From assembly GCF_002886185.1 (NCBI RefSeq), contig NZ_KZ614148.1, forward strand, positions 259,806 through 323,805: a DNA stretch of 64,000 bases. The letters run 5' to 3'. Position 1 is the stretch's first letter. Each line of letters opens with the position of its first letter. Shown piece after piece: positions 51,138 through 60,501 of the stretch. This DNA comes from Salipaludibacillus neizhouensis (GTDB lineage Bacteria; Bacillota; Bacilli; Bacillales; Salisediminibacteriaceae). The notes beneath the pieces are model-generated. The model searched no databases and was not told the origin of the DNA. It was given only the letters and a program-made list of their open reading frames with translations. A program made the translations under genes and the position numbers.

Positions 51138-52265
51138 ATGAAGAAACAATATGAACCAATGTTTGATACATTTACATTCAAACGAGGAGTTTCGGTGCCG
51201 AACCGTATTATGATGGCGCCAATGACGAACTTTGCTTCCAAGGAAAATGGGGAAGTATCGGAAGAGGAACTAGAGTATTATCGAGTTCGTTCCAATGGAC
51301 CCGGAACGGTGATTACTGCAGTTGCCTATGTTACTAGAGGTGGAAAAGGCTTCTCTCATGAAATAGGTGCGGATAAGGATCAACTAATTCCTGGGTTGGC
51401 ACGGCTTGCGTCAACGATTAAAGATCAGGGGGCAAAAGCAATTTTACAAATTTTTCACGGAGGAAGAATGTGTCCTCCAGAGGAGTTATTAGACGGACAA
51501 CCGGTTAGCGCAAGTGCAGTTGCTCCATTAAGAGAGGGTGCCGTTACTCCTCGAGAACTTGATCATACTGAAATAGAAGGAATTATTTCAGATTTCGGCG
51601 ATGCCACTAGACGTGCAATTGAGGCTGGTTTTGACGGTGTAGAAATACACGGTGCTAATACGTACTTAATCCAACAGTTTTTCTCTCCTCATTCAAACCG
51701 ACGTGAGGATGAGTGGGGTGGTTCTTTAGAAAAACGCATGCGATTTCCTTTCGCTGTGATTGATAGCGTAAAAAAAGCAGTTGATCAGCATGCTAAAAAT
51801 CCATTTGTTATCGGCTATCGTATTTCTCCCGAAGAAATGGAGAACCCGGGAATTAAAATGGAAGATACATTAGCATTCGTGGATCAGTTAGCAGAGGCAG
51901 ATCTAGACTATCTTCATATATCTGTTCAAGATTTCTGGAGTGGGTCAATGAGAGATAAGGAAGATAAAGAGTCACGGATCGTACTGATTCAAGATAAAGT
52001 AGGTGCTCGAGTTCCGGTCATTGGAGTGGGATCGCTTCATACGCCAGACGAAGTGATGAAAGCTTTTGACACAGGAATCCCTTTTGTAGCACTAGGTCGT
52101 GAGTTAATCATGGAACCTAATTGGGTGAAAAAAGTTCAGGAAGAGAAGGAAGATTCAATTCGTCAAACATTAACGAAAAATGATCAAAAAAAGCTAGTTG
52201 TTCCTGATTATTTATGGAATGCTATTATGAATAGTCCAGGTTGGTTTCCAGTAGAGGAAAAATAA
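51138..52265 (+). CDS. Old Yellow Enzyme family NADH:flavin oxidoreductase (YqiG-like)
   Basis: A 375-residue FMN-dependent TIM-barrel ene-reductase. Motifs are IMMAPMTNFASKENG, ILQIFHGGRM, GVEIHGANTYLIQQFFSPH with NRREDEWGGSLEKRMRF, and FVALGRELIMEPNWV near the C terminus. The length and C-terminal region match B. subtilis YqiG. Substrates are probably activated alkenes or nitro compounds. Own terminator downstream. Confidence 0.92.
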   Translation: MKKQYEPMFDTFTFKRGVSVPNRIMMAPMTNFASKENGEVSEEELEYYRVRSNGPGTVITAVAYVTRGGKGFSHEIGADKDQLIPGLARLASTIKDQGAKAILQIFHGGRMCPPEELLDGQPVSASAVAPLREGAVTPRELDHTEIEGIISDFGDATRRAIEAGFDGVEIHGANTYLIQQFFSPHSNRREDEWGGSLEKRMRFPFAVIDSVKKAVDQHAKNPFVIGYRISPEEMENPGIKMEDTLAFVDQLAEADLDYLHISVQDFWSGSMRDKEDKESRIVLIQDKVGARVPVIGVGSLHTPDEVMKAFDTGIPFVALGRELIMEPNWVKKVQEEKEDSIRQTLTKNDQKKLVVPDYLWNAIMNSPGWFPVEEK

Positions 52266-52275
52266 GCAATGTTAG

Positions 52276-52315
52276 GTGTCTCAATAGGTCAAAAAGACCT
52301 ATTGAGACACTTTTC
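52276..52315 (+). terminator. Terminator after the Old Yellow Enzyme gene
   Basis: A perfect 15-bp stem (GTGTCTCAATAGGTC / GACCTATTGAGACAC) with an A5 loop, followed by TTTTCTT. Confidence 0.92.
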
Positions 52316-52329
52316 TTATAATAAAGATA

Positions 52330-52406
52330 AAGCTATTTTACGCCACAAGCATCAAGGAGACGGAAGCTTACGCTGTATTTAATAAAAGACGCTACGCGTT
52401 TTCTTA
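52330..52406 (+). repeat. Family A repeat, short form (A4)
   Basis: AGCTATTTTACGCCACAAGC, ATCAAGGAGACGGAAGC, ACGCTGTATTTAATAAAAGA and the right hairpin GACGCTACGCGTTTTCTTA. The middle is missing. It ends about 6-10 nt before the stop of the minus-strand channel gene. Confidence 0.8.
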
Positions 52407-52411
52407 TTAGG

Positions 52412-52939
52412 TTATTCGTCCTCTTTTTCTCTTGAGCTGGTTAATGCTTTCATAAAATAAGCGGTTGGAAGTAAAAGCCCGATACTTGCTTCAATTAATG
52501 AAAAAAACCTGGCACTTCCGACAGGAACTAAATCCCCGTAACCGACTGATAAAATAGTAACCCCACTAAAATAAAGGGAGTCTAAAAATGTGACATCCGC
52601 AACATCGCCTGTGGGAGAGCTAACTAATAATACAACTTCATTTAAAGACAGTAAGTAATAAAGGCAAGCAAAACCTATTGTGAATCCTAAAAGTACAAAG
52701 AATAGCTTATAGAAAAGAATTGAACTGAAATAGCTATTTTTAAAGGATTTGTTATTGAAAAAATAATATAAATTAACAATCATAAATATGATTGTTATTC
52801 CTATTAATATACCGGATAAAATAGTAAAACCCCTTTCAAAGTAATAATAATCCGTTCCCGTTACTGAGAGGCTAAAACATGTAAGGATTCTTTGGTTTTT
52901 CAAGACCGTATTTGAAATTATTATGAATGGAAGCTCCAT
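52412..52939 (-). CDS. Two-pore-helix potassium channel family protein
   Basis: A 175-residue Ion_trans_2 protein with about four hydrophobic segments. The pore loop carries the K+ selectivity filter in SLYFSGVTILSVGYGDLVPV. The first two helices are GFTILSGILIGITIIFMIV and KLFFVLLGFTIGFACLYYLL. ATG 52939 is assumed; no good SD is seen there. The frame is open to 52990, where it enters repeat A5, so the true start is uncertain. Confidence 0.78.
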   Translation of the reverse strand: MELPFIIISNTVLKNQRILTCFSLSVTGTDYYYFERGFTILSGILIGITIIFMIVNLYYFFNNKSFKNSYFSSILFYKLFFVLLGFTIGFACLYYLLSLNEVVLLVSSPTGDVADVTFLDSLYFSGVTILSVGYGDLVPVGSARFFSLIEASIGLLLPTAYFMKALTSSREKEDE

Positions 52940-52955
52940 TTTTTTATTAGTAGAT

Positions 52956-53108
52956 AATTTATAAAATTGACAGCTATCTTTACGCCACAAGTATCAAGGG
53001 AAACCCACCCTCCTTTCGGGTAGCACCTACACGAACTACGTAGGTGCTACCCGGGGTGGCTAAAGATAACGCTGTATTTAATAAAAGACGGCTATGCCGT
53101 TTTCCTTA
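52956..53108 (+). repeat. Family A repeat, long form with inner palindrome (A5)
   Basis: Left end AATTTATAAAATTGACAGC, TTTACGCCACAAGTATCAAG, inner palindrome with arms GGGTAGCACCTAC / GTAGGTGCTACCC, GTGGCTAAAGATAACGCTG and the right hairpin GACGGC-TAT-GCCGTTTTCCTTA. It lies just upstream of the minus-strand channel gene. Confidence 0.88.
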
Positions 53109-53187
53109 ATCAGTGTAAGATAGTGGGTAGAAACGATTAGAAAGTGTGTTGCTGTGTTAACGATACTTTTGAGAAGGATGGGATACG

Positions 53188-54063
53188 ATGGATTCATTGG
53201 AATTGGTAGTCGATGCAAAGGCGGAACTAGGAGAAGGTCCTTTTTGGGATGAGCGCACTAATCAACTCATCTGGGTCAATATTAATGGGTACAGTGTAAA
53301 CTTCTATGATCCTTTTACGAGAGAGAATGTTGGTCATGACGTTGGTCAGCATGTGGGAGCAGCGGTGGTAAGGGAAAGTGGCGACCTGTTGCTGGCAATG
53401 AGACAAGGTTTTTATACGTATGATATTAAAAGCAAAAAGTTAATTGCTGTTCATGATCCTGAACCTGATAAAACAGGTAATCGATTTAATGATGGGAAAT
53501 GCGATCCGCAAGGAAGGTTTTGGGCAGGAACGATGGTTTTAGAAGGGGATTCTGGACAAGCAAATTTGTTCAAAATGGATACGGATTTTTCAGTAGAAAA
53601 AATTATATCAGGGGTAACGATCTCTAACGGTCTGGCGTGGGATACAGAAAAAGGAAAAATGTATTATATTGATACACCGACTAAGAAAATCCAATCGTTT
53701 GATTTCTATTCGGAAACTGGAGAATTAACAAATGAACAAACAGCCGTCACCTTTGCGAAAGACGTTGGTAGTCCTGATGGAATGACTATTGATGAAGAAG
53801 GAATGTTATGGGTAGCTTTTTTCAGAGGTTCGAGAGTTGCAAGGTTTAATCCAGAGACAGGAGAGCAGCTTGCTGAAATTCCTGTGCCAGCTAGTCAAGT
53901 AACCTCTTGTGCATTTGGAGGAGAAAACATGGATGAATTATATATAACTACAGCTAGAAACGGTTTAACTGCTGAGGAATTGAAAGAGCAACCTCATGCA
54001 GGTGGTTTATTCCGCATTAAACTGGATGTTAAAGGAGCCCCTTCTTACAAGTTTAGAGGCTAG
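53188..54063 (+). CDS. SMP-30/gluconolactonase family hydrolase
   Basis: A 291-residue six-bladed beta-propeller lactonase. It begins VVDAKAELGEGPFWDERTNQ (metal-binding Glu), and has NRFNDGKCDPQGRFWAGTM, TISNGLAWDTEKGKMYYIDT and GSPDGMTIDEEGMLWVAFF with the catalytic Asp/Asn. These are Ca/Zn-dependent sugar lactonases; substrate not fixed. SD AGAAGGATGGG. Confidence 0.92.
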   Translation: MDSLELVVDAKAELGEGPFWDERTNQLIWVNINGYSVNFYDPFTRENVGHDVGQHVGAAVVRESGDLLLAMRQGFYTYDIKSKKLIAVHDPEPDKTGNRFNDGKCDPQGRFWAGTMVLEGDSGQANLFKMDTDFSVEKIISGVTISNGLAWDTEKGKMYYIDTPTKKIQSFDFYSETGELTNEQTAVTFAKDVGSPDGMTIDEEGMLWVAFFRGSRVARFNPETGEQLAEIPVPASQVTSCAFGGENMDELYITTARNGLTAEELKEQPHAGGLFRIKLDVKGAPSYKFRG

Positions 54064-54081
54064 GGTAGTACTTTTGCTTTG

Positions 54082-54128
54082 TTATGCGCAGCCGGACGGC
54101 GGGAATGAGCTAGCCTTGTTCGGAGATG
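54082..54128. other. GC-rich foldable segment after the SMP-30 gene
   Basis: TTATGCGCAGCCGGACGGCG to GTTCGGAGATGCGCGT: outer GCGCA/TGCGC and CCGGA/TTCGG arms with an inner GGC/GCC. Much richer in GC than its surroundings. It may be a decayed repeat or an RNA structure. Confidence 0.35.
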
Positions 54129-54190
54129 CGCGTGAATAGTGGAATTATGAAATTATGAGCCTCTTGATAGAAGAATTGCGCTACTATTGA

Positions 54191-54232
54191 AAAAGGAACT
54201 CTCGATAAGTCATTCTAGGGTTCCTTTTAATT
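54191..54232 (+). terminator. Terminator after the SMP-30 gene
   Basis: AAAAGGAAC / GTTCCTTTT with a 20-nt loop, followed by AATTTAAC. Confidence 0.6.
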
Positions 54233-54253
54233 TAACTAAAAGATAAGCGTATA

Positions 54254-54290
54254 AGTTGACAAGCTATCTTTACGCCACGTGTTTTTCTTA
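54254..54290 (+). repeat. Family A repeat, minimal form (A6)
   Basis: Left end TTGACAAGCTATC, TTTACGCCACGTG, directly fused to the right end TTTTTCTTA. All of the middle is deleted. It ends 1 nt before the stop of the minus-strand hydrolase gene. Confidence 0.75.
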
Positions 54291-54291
54291 T

Positions 54292-55152
54292 CTAATGTTT
54301 TGGTTTTTCCGATATATATTTACCGTGATCTGGAATGGCAATTTGATCAAAATTGGCAACGAGATTCTTTAAATTCTTTGACAATTCTTCTCCATTCATC
54401 GGTAGTCCGTGGCCGGTTACCGCAATAGAGGGGTGGAGTTCTTCCAGAAGTTTCACCGATTCCCATGAGGTTTCCCAGTCAGGAGTGAGGTATCTCGGTG
54501 GGCCACTTATCTCCTGCTCTTGCGTCAAGACGCTGTATAGGGATTCTTGTTTCACTGTGACAAAGGCATCACCAACGATCAAGCTTCGATCAGATTCCCT
54601 GAATAAAGAGACGTGCCCAGGAGTATGTCCAGGAGTATGCAGCCATTTAAAGTCTGCCATAAAGGGAACCTCACCATTTTCGGGTAGTTTTTCTACATGA
54701 CCACCTAAGTTGATTGGTTCATTTGGGAAAAGGGCAGACATTTTTGCTATTAATCCTCCTTCTACACTGGGGTCCGGTTCTGGGTATTTCATTTCACCTG
54801 TAAGATAAGGAATTTCTAATTCGTGAGCGTAAACAGGTATTTTCCAATGCTCAATTAATTCAATAATTGCACCAACGTGATCAAAGTGTCCGTGTGTTAA
54901 AATGATTGCTTTTGGCCGACTATTAGGGCCAAAACGCTTTTCTACAACAGAGATGATTTTATCAGCAGAAAGAGGCATACCTGCATCAATGAGCACGAAA
55001 TCTTCCGTTTTAGGATCCCCGACCAAACAAATATTCACTATTTGAATAGTGTGTGTATATATGTCTGGTAATAATTCTATTCCATTACCGCTTGCAACGG
55101 AGGTTGAGGGAACATATTTATAATCTTTCCCATAGGACATTTCGTTTTCCAA
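54292..55152 (-). CDS. Metallo-beta-lactamase fold hydrolase
   Basis: A 286-residue MBL-fold protein with the metal motif LTHGHFDHVGAI, then HTPGHTPGHVSLF, GDAFV (bridging Asp) and TGHGLP (last His). No cysteine or rhodanese domain that would mark a glyoxalase II or persulfide dioxygenase. TTG 55152 has AAAGGAAAG upstream. Substrate unknown. Confidence 0.88.
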   Translation of the reverse strand: MENEMSYGKDYKYVPSTSVASGNGIELLPDIYTHTIQIVNICLVGDPKTEDFVLIDAGMPLSADKIISVVEKRFGPNSRPKAIILTHGHFDHVGAIIELIEHWKIPVYAHELEIPYLTGEMKYPEPDPSVEGGLIAKMSALFPNEPINLGGHVEKLPENGEVPFMADFKWLHTPGHTPGHVSLFRESDRSLIVGDAFVTVKQESLYSVLTQEQEISGPPRYLTPDWETSWESVKLLEELHPSIAVTGHGLPMNGEELSKNLKNLVANFDQIAIPDHGKYISEKPKH

Positions 55153-55347
55153 TTATATCTTTCCTTTCTGTTATGAATCTCTATGAATAGGATGTCCGAA
55201 GTCTTGGAAAAGATACATAAGGGTGGTTTTGAATACTATTCGTACCCACTTAATAAATAATTTAAAGTGATCAATAGGCTTTGGTTTACAAATCTAAAAG
55301 AGCGGGAAGATAAAGAATAATACATTAAGTGAAAGGATGATACACAC

Positions 55348-55416
55348 ATGTTACGTACGATTCTAATGGTTATTGGAGCAATTGTAGTAATTAGCTTTTT
55401 GTTAACACTACTCTAA
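55348..55416 (+). CDS. Small membrane peptide, 22 residues
   Basis: ATG 55348 behind GTGAAAGGATG encodes a single hydrophobic helix starting MLRTILMVIGAIVVIS and ending LLTLL. A terminator follows 33 nt after the stop. SD and terminator support expression; the function is unknown. Confidence 0.55.
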   Translation: MLRTILMVIGAIVVISFLLTLL

Positions 55417-55448
55417 AATGCAATGATAAGATCAATTTTTATAATATG

Positions 55449-55477
55449 CCCTAGGATGAAAAGTCCTGGGGTTTTGT
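55449..55477 (+). terminator. Terminator after the 22-residue gene
   Basis: CCCTAGGA / TCCTGGGG arms followed by TTTTGT. Confidence 0.65.
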
Positions 55478-55543
55478 AGTACTAAACGGATAATGTTTAA
55501 ATAGTTGTTTTAAAAGGAAAATAACTTTTCAGGAGGGATTTTA

Positions 55544-55720
55544 ATGACTAAAAGATCTGATAATAAAGAAAACACCTTCAAAAAAGATAGAGAAGAACAA
55601 AAGAAACGTGATCAATCAACCATGCCTGTTGATGAACTTCCATTAGAAGAAATTAAACGGGAAGAAGAGGAAGAGCGTAATAAGAGAAGCTCAAAAAATA
55701 AATCATCCACGGATAAATAG
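55544..55720 (+). CDS. Small charged protein, 58 residues
   Basis: ATG 55544 behind CAGGAGGGA. The protein is almost all charged (MTKRSDNKENTFKKDREEQK at the start; a Glu/Lys-rich middle with MPVDELPLEEIKREEEEERN; a Lys/Ser tail). It looks disordered. The stop is part of a 16-bp terminator stem. No family recognised with certainty. Confidence 0.7.
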   Translation: MTKRSDNKENTFKKDREEQKKRDQSTMPVDELPLEEIKREEEEERNKRSSKNKSSTDK

Positions 55721-55755
55721 GTCAAAGCTGGCAATCAGCTTTGACCTATTTATAT
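55715..55755 (+). terminator. Terminator overlapping the 58-residue gene
   Basis: A perfect 16-bp stem (AAATAGGTCAAAGCTG / CAGCTTTGACCTATTT) with a 5-nt loop that includes the TAG stop codon. Confidence 0.85.
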
Positions 55756-55761
55756 GTTGAC

Positions 55762-55794
55762 TTGACAGCTACCTTTACGCTATGCGATTTTCTT
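55762..55794 (+). repeat. Family A repeat, minimal form (A7)
   Basis: TTGACAGCTACCTTTACGC joined to ATGCGATTTTCTT; left and right ends only. Confidence 0.65.
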
Positions 55795-55922
55795 GAAAAG
55801 TAAGAAAGCACAGGCCATATTAAGTTATATAACCTAGACACTAAGCATGAGTGATAACCAGTGTTAAAGGTGCTTGCGCTTTTCAAATAAAATTGTTTAC
55901 TATAGAGGTGGGGGTGAACGGA

Positions 55923-57152
55923 TTGTTTAAACAAATGCTCTTATCATTTTTATTTATAGTCATGATTATATCCTCTGCATGCACAGATAATGAGGCAGAA
56001 ACTCCTATGGAAAACAAAAATGTAAATGTGGAAGAACCTGAAGCAGAAAACAATGGAAACATAGCTCCAGAAGAAGAAATTAAAAGGTTGGTAGTCACCT
56101 CTTTGAATCCCGAGCTGGAAGTGGATGACTCAGAGTATACTGAAAAGTTTGACCAACTGGATGTCATCGTAAGTGACGTTAATTTATCGGAGGAAGAAAA
56201 GCTTGGCACATTTGATTTTGATGGGATTGTTTATAATGTTGCAAATATCTCTTTACATGAAATAGAAGTTACTGAGGAAGCACAAAATGAATATTCTACG
56301 AACGCTGCTGGGAATTTTCTGATCAGCTATGATGTGATTGCATACAATCAAAAGGAACAGCGTGAGAGAGTATTCTTGCCACATTTAGATGTGAAAATTA
56401 ATGGTCATACTTTTACGAATGAGGGAATTATTGGTCCGAGTATCCTTTACACCGAACTCAGACCAGAACAGGCGAAAGTGATTAGAAATCATATCATGGT
56501 TGCTTACCCGCTTGAGAATTCTGAAAGTATTGATGTAGGTCTTGGTTATGAATTTAGAGCGGAAAACATTGTAGGTCAGACGCCACGTGTGACAATCTAC
56601 GGAGATGCTCAAGAAAAAGTTGACTACAATACAGTAATTGAGACTAACCTAGCGACTAAATTTAAAGATGGGTATCACAATATGCTGGGATCTTTGGAAG
56701 AAGATTATGAGTTAAATTTTGGTGAAACAATTTTCCAGCATGCAGAGCCTCTTTTATTTGATGAAGACAATGGAATAGCGATTCGGGTAAATCGTGTAGA
56801 GGTGATGGAAGTAGATACATCTGAAAACGAGGAATTTGGCAGTAGTGATGGCAAAGTAGCACTGTTAGTGGACACTACATACCTAAATAAAACTGATTTC
56901 CCTTTTGAAAAGCAGACGGAGATGGTTGAATTTGAATTAGGGGAAGGCACGTACGAAAATAAGATAGTTCTGTTACCCTATGAAAATGAAAATATCATCG
57001 TTGATCCTGGGACCTTATTTTATAATCGTGAGCTTATTATATTTGATATGTATAAAGATAATTTACAAGACATCACTGTAAAGCTTAGCCCATATGTAAT
57101 GAGGCAACTTAGTGCAGATGATTCTGAGTACGTAATATATGAGAGAGAGTAA
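55923..57152 (+). CDS. Lipoprotein, probably DUF5068-like
   Basis: A 409-residue exported lipoprotein. The hydrophobic N terminus ends in IISSACTDN, a lipobox with Cys about residue 20. An acidic linker follows, then a beta-rich body with DFDGIVYNVANISLHEIEVT and ISYDVIAYNQKEQRERVFLP, repeated loosely in the second half (AIRVNRVEVMEVDTSENEEF; KVALLVDTTYLNKTDFPFEK), so it may hold two related domains. Surface location. TTG 55923 lies behind GAGGTGGGGG; GTG 55914 is an alternative. The family name is a guess. Confidence 0.6.
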   Translation: MFKQMLLSFLFIVMIISSACTDNEAETPMENKNVNVEEPEAENNGNIAPEEEIKRLVVTSLNPELEVDDSEYTEKFDQLDVIVSDVNLSEEEKLGTFDFDGIVYNVANISLHEIEVTEEAQNEYSTNAAGNFLISYDVIAYNQKEQRERVFLPHLDVKINGHTFTNEGIIGPSILYTELRPEQAKVIRNHIMVAYPLENSESIDVGLGYEFRAENIVGQTPRVTIYGDAQEKVDYNTVIETNLATKFKDGYHNMLGSLEEDYELNFGETIFQHAEPLLFDEDNGIAIRVNRVEVMEVDTSENEEFGSSDGKVALLVDTTYLNKTDFPFEKQTEMVEFELGEGTYENKIVLLPYENENIIVDPGTLFYNRELIIFDMYKDNLQDITVKLSPYVMRQLSADDSEYVIYERE

Positions 57153-57233
57153 TTTCAAGAACTTGCGTTAGATTGTCTAATTAATTAACTGTATTAAAAA
57201 GTTTGTCTTCTAAGTTTCTGTTTGAAGTAAAAT

Positions 57234-57385
57234 AAGAAAAACGGCACAGCCGCCTTTTATTAAATACAGCGTCAGCTTCCACCGCCCCGAGTAGCACCTA
57301 CGAAGTGCGTGTAGGTGCTACTCGAAAGGATGGTGGGCTTTCCTTGATACGTGCGGTGTGAAGGTAGCTGCCAATTTTATAAATT
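57234..57385 (-). repeat. Family A repeat, long form with inner palindrome, reversed (A8)
   Basis: Reading the minus strand: AATTTATAAAATTGGCAGC, CGCACGTATCAAGGAAAGC, inner palindrome (GAGTAGCACCTACACGC / GTAGGTGCTACTC), GGAAGCTGACGCTGTATTT and the hairpin GGCGGC-TGT-GCCGTTTTTCTTA. The only full reversed copy in the window; its hairpin end faces the upstream lipoprotein gene, 80 nt after its stop. Confidence 0.88.
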
Positions 57386-57421
57386 CTTTTCTCTCAATAA
57401 AATTCTAGAAAACACCCGTTA

Positions 57422-57468
57422 AAACAAGGCCTTTGCGTAGAGTTTACTCGTAAAGGCCTTGTTTAATT
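57422..57468 (+). terminator. Terminator before the catalase gene
   Basis: A perfect 13-bp stem AAACAAGGCCTTT / AAAGGCCTTGTTT with a 17-nt loop, then AATTTT. Confidence 0.85.
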
Positions 57469-57602
57469 TTAGAAATAAACGAGATCAGCGAATGGTATTA
57501 TACCCTTTCTAAAAAATGCCCTATATATTCCTGTTGAGGGTGGTTATTCCATCCCATATTGGGCATAAATAAATGGAACAAATTTTTAGAGGAGGGTCTC
57601 GA

Positions 57603-59243
57603 TTGGAAAATAATTCAGAAGAAATCAGTAATTCCCCTGTGGAGGGAATGGGAAGTTCCGCAGATCGCCGAACCGGGACAGGAGAATCCGATGACTCGCT
57701 TACAAATAGACAGGGACATCCTGTCACAGATAACCAAAATGTAAGAACTGTTGGTAACAGAGGACCAACTATTCTGGAGAACTATGATTTCCTTGAGAAG
57801 ATTTCACATTTTGATAGAGAACGCATACCAGAACGGGTCGTTCATGCTAGAGGAGCGGGAGCCCATGGCTACTTCGAAACGTATGGAAAAGCTGGAAATG
57901 AAGATGTATCAAAGTATACTCGGGCAAAAGTATTTGAGGGTGTTGGGAAACAAACACCCGTTTTTGTGCGCTTTTCAACAGTAATCGGAGCCAAGGAGTC
58001 ATCGGAAGTTGCCCGGGATCCAAGAGGTTTTTCTGTTAAATTTTACACAGAGGACGGCAATTGGGATTTAGTTGGGAACAATCTAAAGATATTTTTTATC
58101 CGCGATCCTTTAAAATTTCCGGATATGGTTCATGCCTTCAAACCAGATCCTGTCACGAATGTTCAAGATCCTGAAAGAATGTTTGACTTTTTTTCTCAGT
58201 CGCCTGAAACAACGCACATGGCCACGTTTCTTTTCTCACCCTGGGGTATTCCGGCTAATTACAGACAAATGCAAGGGTCTGGAGTTAATACGTATAAATG
58301 GGTGAATAAGGATGGAGAATCCGTGATTGTTAAGTATCACTGGGAGCCGATAAATCAAGGTATTAAAAACTTGACTCAAAAAGAAGCAGATGACATTCAA
58401 TCACAGTCAACAAACCATGCTACACAGGATTTATATGAAGCGATTGAAAAGAAAGATTATCCTGAGTGGGAGTTTAGTGTACAAATAATGAGTGATGAAA
58501 AACATCCTGAACTAGACTTTGACCCATTGGATCCTACGAAACTATGGCCCACTGATCAGTTCCCTTTTCTTCCTGTTGGAAAGATGGTATTAAATAAAAA
58601 TCCAGAAAACTTCTATGCTGAGGTTGAGCAAGTGGCATTCGGTACTGGGGTTTTAGTGGACGGTCTTGATTTTTCTGATGATAAACTTTTACAAGGTCGA
58701 ACTTTCTCCTACTCGGATACGCAAAGATACCGTGTTGGATCGAATTACTTACAGCTTCCTATCAATTCGCCTAAAAAAAGGGTGGCTACAAATCAAGAAG
58801 GTGGACAAATGCAATATCGAGTGGACAAAGATCCTGATCTAAACCCTCATATTAACTATGAACCTTCAAGCCTAGGCGGATTGACAGAAGCAAAACAAGA
58901 GGGGAAGGTACATGAGCCTTTCTATGAAGATAAGTTAGTTCGACAAAAGATAGACAGACCGAATGACTTCAAACAAGCTGGAGAAACGTATCGTAATTTC
59001 GAAGATTGGGAAAAAGACGAGTTGATCAACAATCTTGCCAGTGCTTTAATGGTATGTGAAGAGCATATTCAAAAAAAGATGATCGAACATTTTACGGAAG
59101 CAGATGCTGATTATGGGAAACTCGTTTCGGAGCGGTTGGCAGAGGTACTGAAAGCTGCAAATAGTCAGCATACTGGGTCAACCAATGCTGATCGAGCCGT
59201 GGATACGGCTAAAAGAGAAGGACATGACGCAGATCCATATTAA
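57603..59243 (+). CDS. Monofunctional heme catalase
   Basis: Breaks down H2O2. The 546-residue protein has the catalytic His in [17 protein letters not shown], Asn in [15 protein letters not shown] and the heme Tyr in [20 protein letters not shown]. It is longer than vegetative KatA (about 483) and close to B. subtilis KatX (about 547), the catalase of spores, which fits the spore coat genes nearby; this is inference. TTG 57603 has AGGAGGG 7 nt upstream; the ATG at 57573 is earlier but lacks SD. Confidence 0.94.
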   Translation: MENNSEEISNSPVEGMGSSADRRTGTGESDDSLTNRQGHPVTDNQNVRTVGNRGPTILENYDFLEKISHFDRERIPERVVHARGAGAHGYFETYGKAGNEDVSKYTRAKVFEGVGKQTPVFVRFSTVIGAKESSEVARDPRGFSVKFYTEDGNWDLVGNNLKIFFIRDPLKFPDMVHAFKPDPVTNVQDPERMFDFFSQSPETTHMATFLFSPWGIPANYRQMQGSGVNTYKWVNKDGESVIVKYHWEPINQGIKNLTQKEADDIQSQSTNHATQDLYEAIEKKDYPEWEFSVQIMSDEKHPELDFDPLDPTKLWPTDQFPFLPVGKMVLNKNPENFYAEVEQVAFGTGVLVDGLDFSDDKLLQGRTFSYSDTQRYRVGSNYLQLPINSPKKRVATNQEGGQMQYRVDKDPDLNPHINYEPSSLGGLTEAKQEGKVHEPFYEDKLVRQKIDRPNDFKQAGETYRNFEDWEKDELINNLASALMVCEEHIQKKMIEHFTEADADYGKLVSERLAEVLKAANSQHTGSTNADRAVDTAKREGHDADPY

Positions 59244-59413
59244 TATTAACTGTTTGTTGATATCGCAGCGTATTCGTTAAAGAAAGGCTTCGTTGAAAGT
59301 GTCATCAATTCTTATCTCCTTTCATAGACTAATGTGGAGTAAAAAGCAGTGAAAAGGGAAGTCCTAGCAGGTCCTCCTGCATTCGTTATCTCTGCAAAAA
59401 AGGAGTGGGATAG

Positions 59414-60283
59414 ATGATTTCACCGGGTACTTTTGATATCTATTTACAAGACGTCAGTCAGTGGGTTGCCAGCATAGAAGCTGATGTACAAAATCGTTCA
59501 AATCCAGATGCCAAAGAAAGTATTTACAAGGAAATAGAAGTACTGAAACAGATTTTATCTGAGAAGTCTTTTCCTGACGAGGATCAGCAGTTAAATGTGA
59601 CGGAGCAAGTCGATCGATTAGGAGAAATGTACGCCAACCTTTTTTCAGGTAATGACTATGTTCCGATTGGGGAACATAGACTGCCACCATTGCCATATGA
59701 ATATGATGCGTTGGAGCCAGCTATTAATGAAGAGATAATGAAGCTTCATCATCAGGAACATCACCAATCCTATGTAGACGGTTTGAATAAAGCGGAGAAA
59801 AAAATGCAAACAGCAAGAGAGACTGATGACTTCGATTTGCTAAAACATTGGGAAAAAGAAGCGGCATTTAACGGGGCTGGGCACTATTTACACACGATGT
59901 TTTGGAGTAATATGAGTCCTGATGGGGGCGGAGAACCAACGGGAAAACTTAGATCTTATATTGATCGTGATTTTGGAAGCTTTGATGCCTTCAAAGCGCA
60001 TTTCTCCGAGGCAGCCAAACAGGTTCAAGGTGTTGGATGGGCTATTTTAATATGGTCGCCACGTTCAAGGAGATTAGAAATTTTACAAGCTGAATTTCAT
60101 CATTTGTTAAGTCAATGGGATGCAATCCCTTTGCTCGGTCTAGATGTCTGGGAGCATGCTTATTATCTACAGTATAAGAATGGTCGAGGAGAATATGTTG
60201 ATAATTTCTGGACTATTGTTAATTGGCCGAATGTAAATGAAAGATTCGAGCAGGCAAGGAAACTTAAGTGGGAGCCTTATTAA
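59414..60283 (+). CDS. sodF: Fe/Mn superoxide dismutase with N-terminal extension (SodF-like)
   Basis: A 289-residue SOD. About 85 extra N-terminal residues precede the usual start (LPPLPYEYDALEPAINEEIM). Metal ligands are the His in LHHQEHHQSYVDGL, His in GAGHYLHTMFW, and Asp/His in LGLDVWEHAYYLQYKN. The length matches B. subtilis SodF (about 281) rather than SodA (about 202). The extension is helical and of unknown role. It follows the catalase gene by 170 nt; SD AAAGGAG. Confidence 0.9.
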   Translation: MISPGTFDIYLQDVSQWVASIEADVQNRSNPDAKESIYKEIEVLKQILSEKSFPDEDQQLNVTEQVDRLGEMYANLFSGNDYVPIGEHRLPPLPYEYDALEPAINEEIMKLHHQEHHQSYVDGLNKAEKKMQTARETDDFDLLKHWEKEAAFNGAGHYLHTMFWSNMSPDGGGEPTGKLRSYIDRDFGSFDAFKAHFSEAAKQVQGVGWAILIWSPRSRRLEILQAEFHHLLSQWDAIPLLGLDVWEHAYYLQYKNGRGEYVDNFWTIVNWPNVNERFEQARKLKWEPY

Positions 60284-60344
60284 GGAGTCTTATTGAAAGA
60301 TTTAGATATGTATTAACACAAGATAGATTTACACATTTAAAAAG

Positions 60345-60388
60345 CTGTTTCGTTAGGTTTTGTAAACCTTATGAAACAGTTTTTTTAT
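60345..60388 (+). terminator. Terminator after the superoxide dismutase gene
   Basis: CTGTTTCGTTAGGTTT pairs with AAACCTTATGAAACAG (one mismatch), loop TGT, followed by a T-run. Confidence 0.9.
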
Positions 60389-60501
60389 TTGTAATGCAGA
60401 GAATCAAAGTCCGGGTGATGAATAGAAGTTAATAGATATGTTTTGATTAAAAAGGACGTGGGTATAAAAAATACAAGGAAATAGAAGAAAGGATGATAAT
60501 T

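Larger units (their letters stand above)
57153..57602. other. Intergenic stretch of 450 bp with repeat A8 and a strong terminator
   Basis: Contains the reverse-oriented family A copy (57234-57385) and a terminator (57422-57468). No PerR-like operator (TTATAAT-N-ATTATAA) was recognised before the catalase gene. Confidence 0.5.

Noticed and set aside
50936-51241. 101-codon minus-strand frame
   Set aside because: Covers repeat A3 and the start of the Old Yellow Enzyme gene; no SD.
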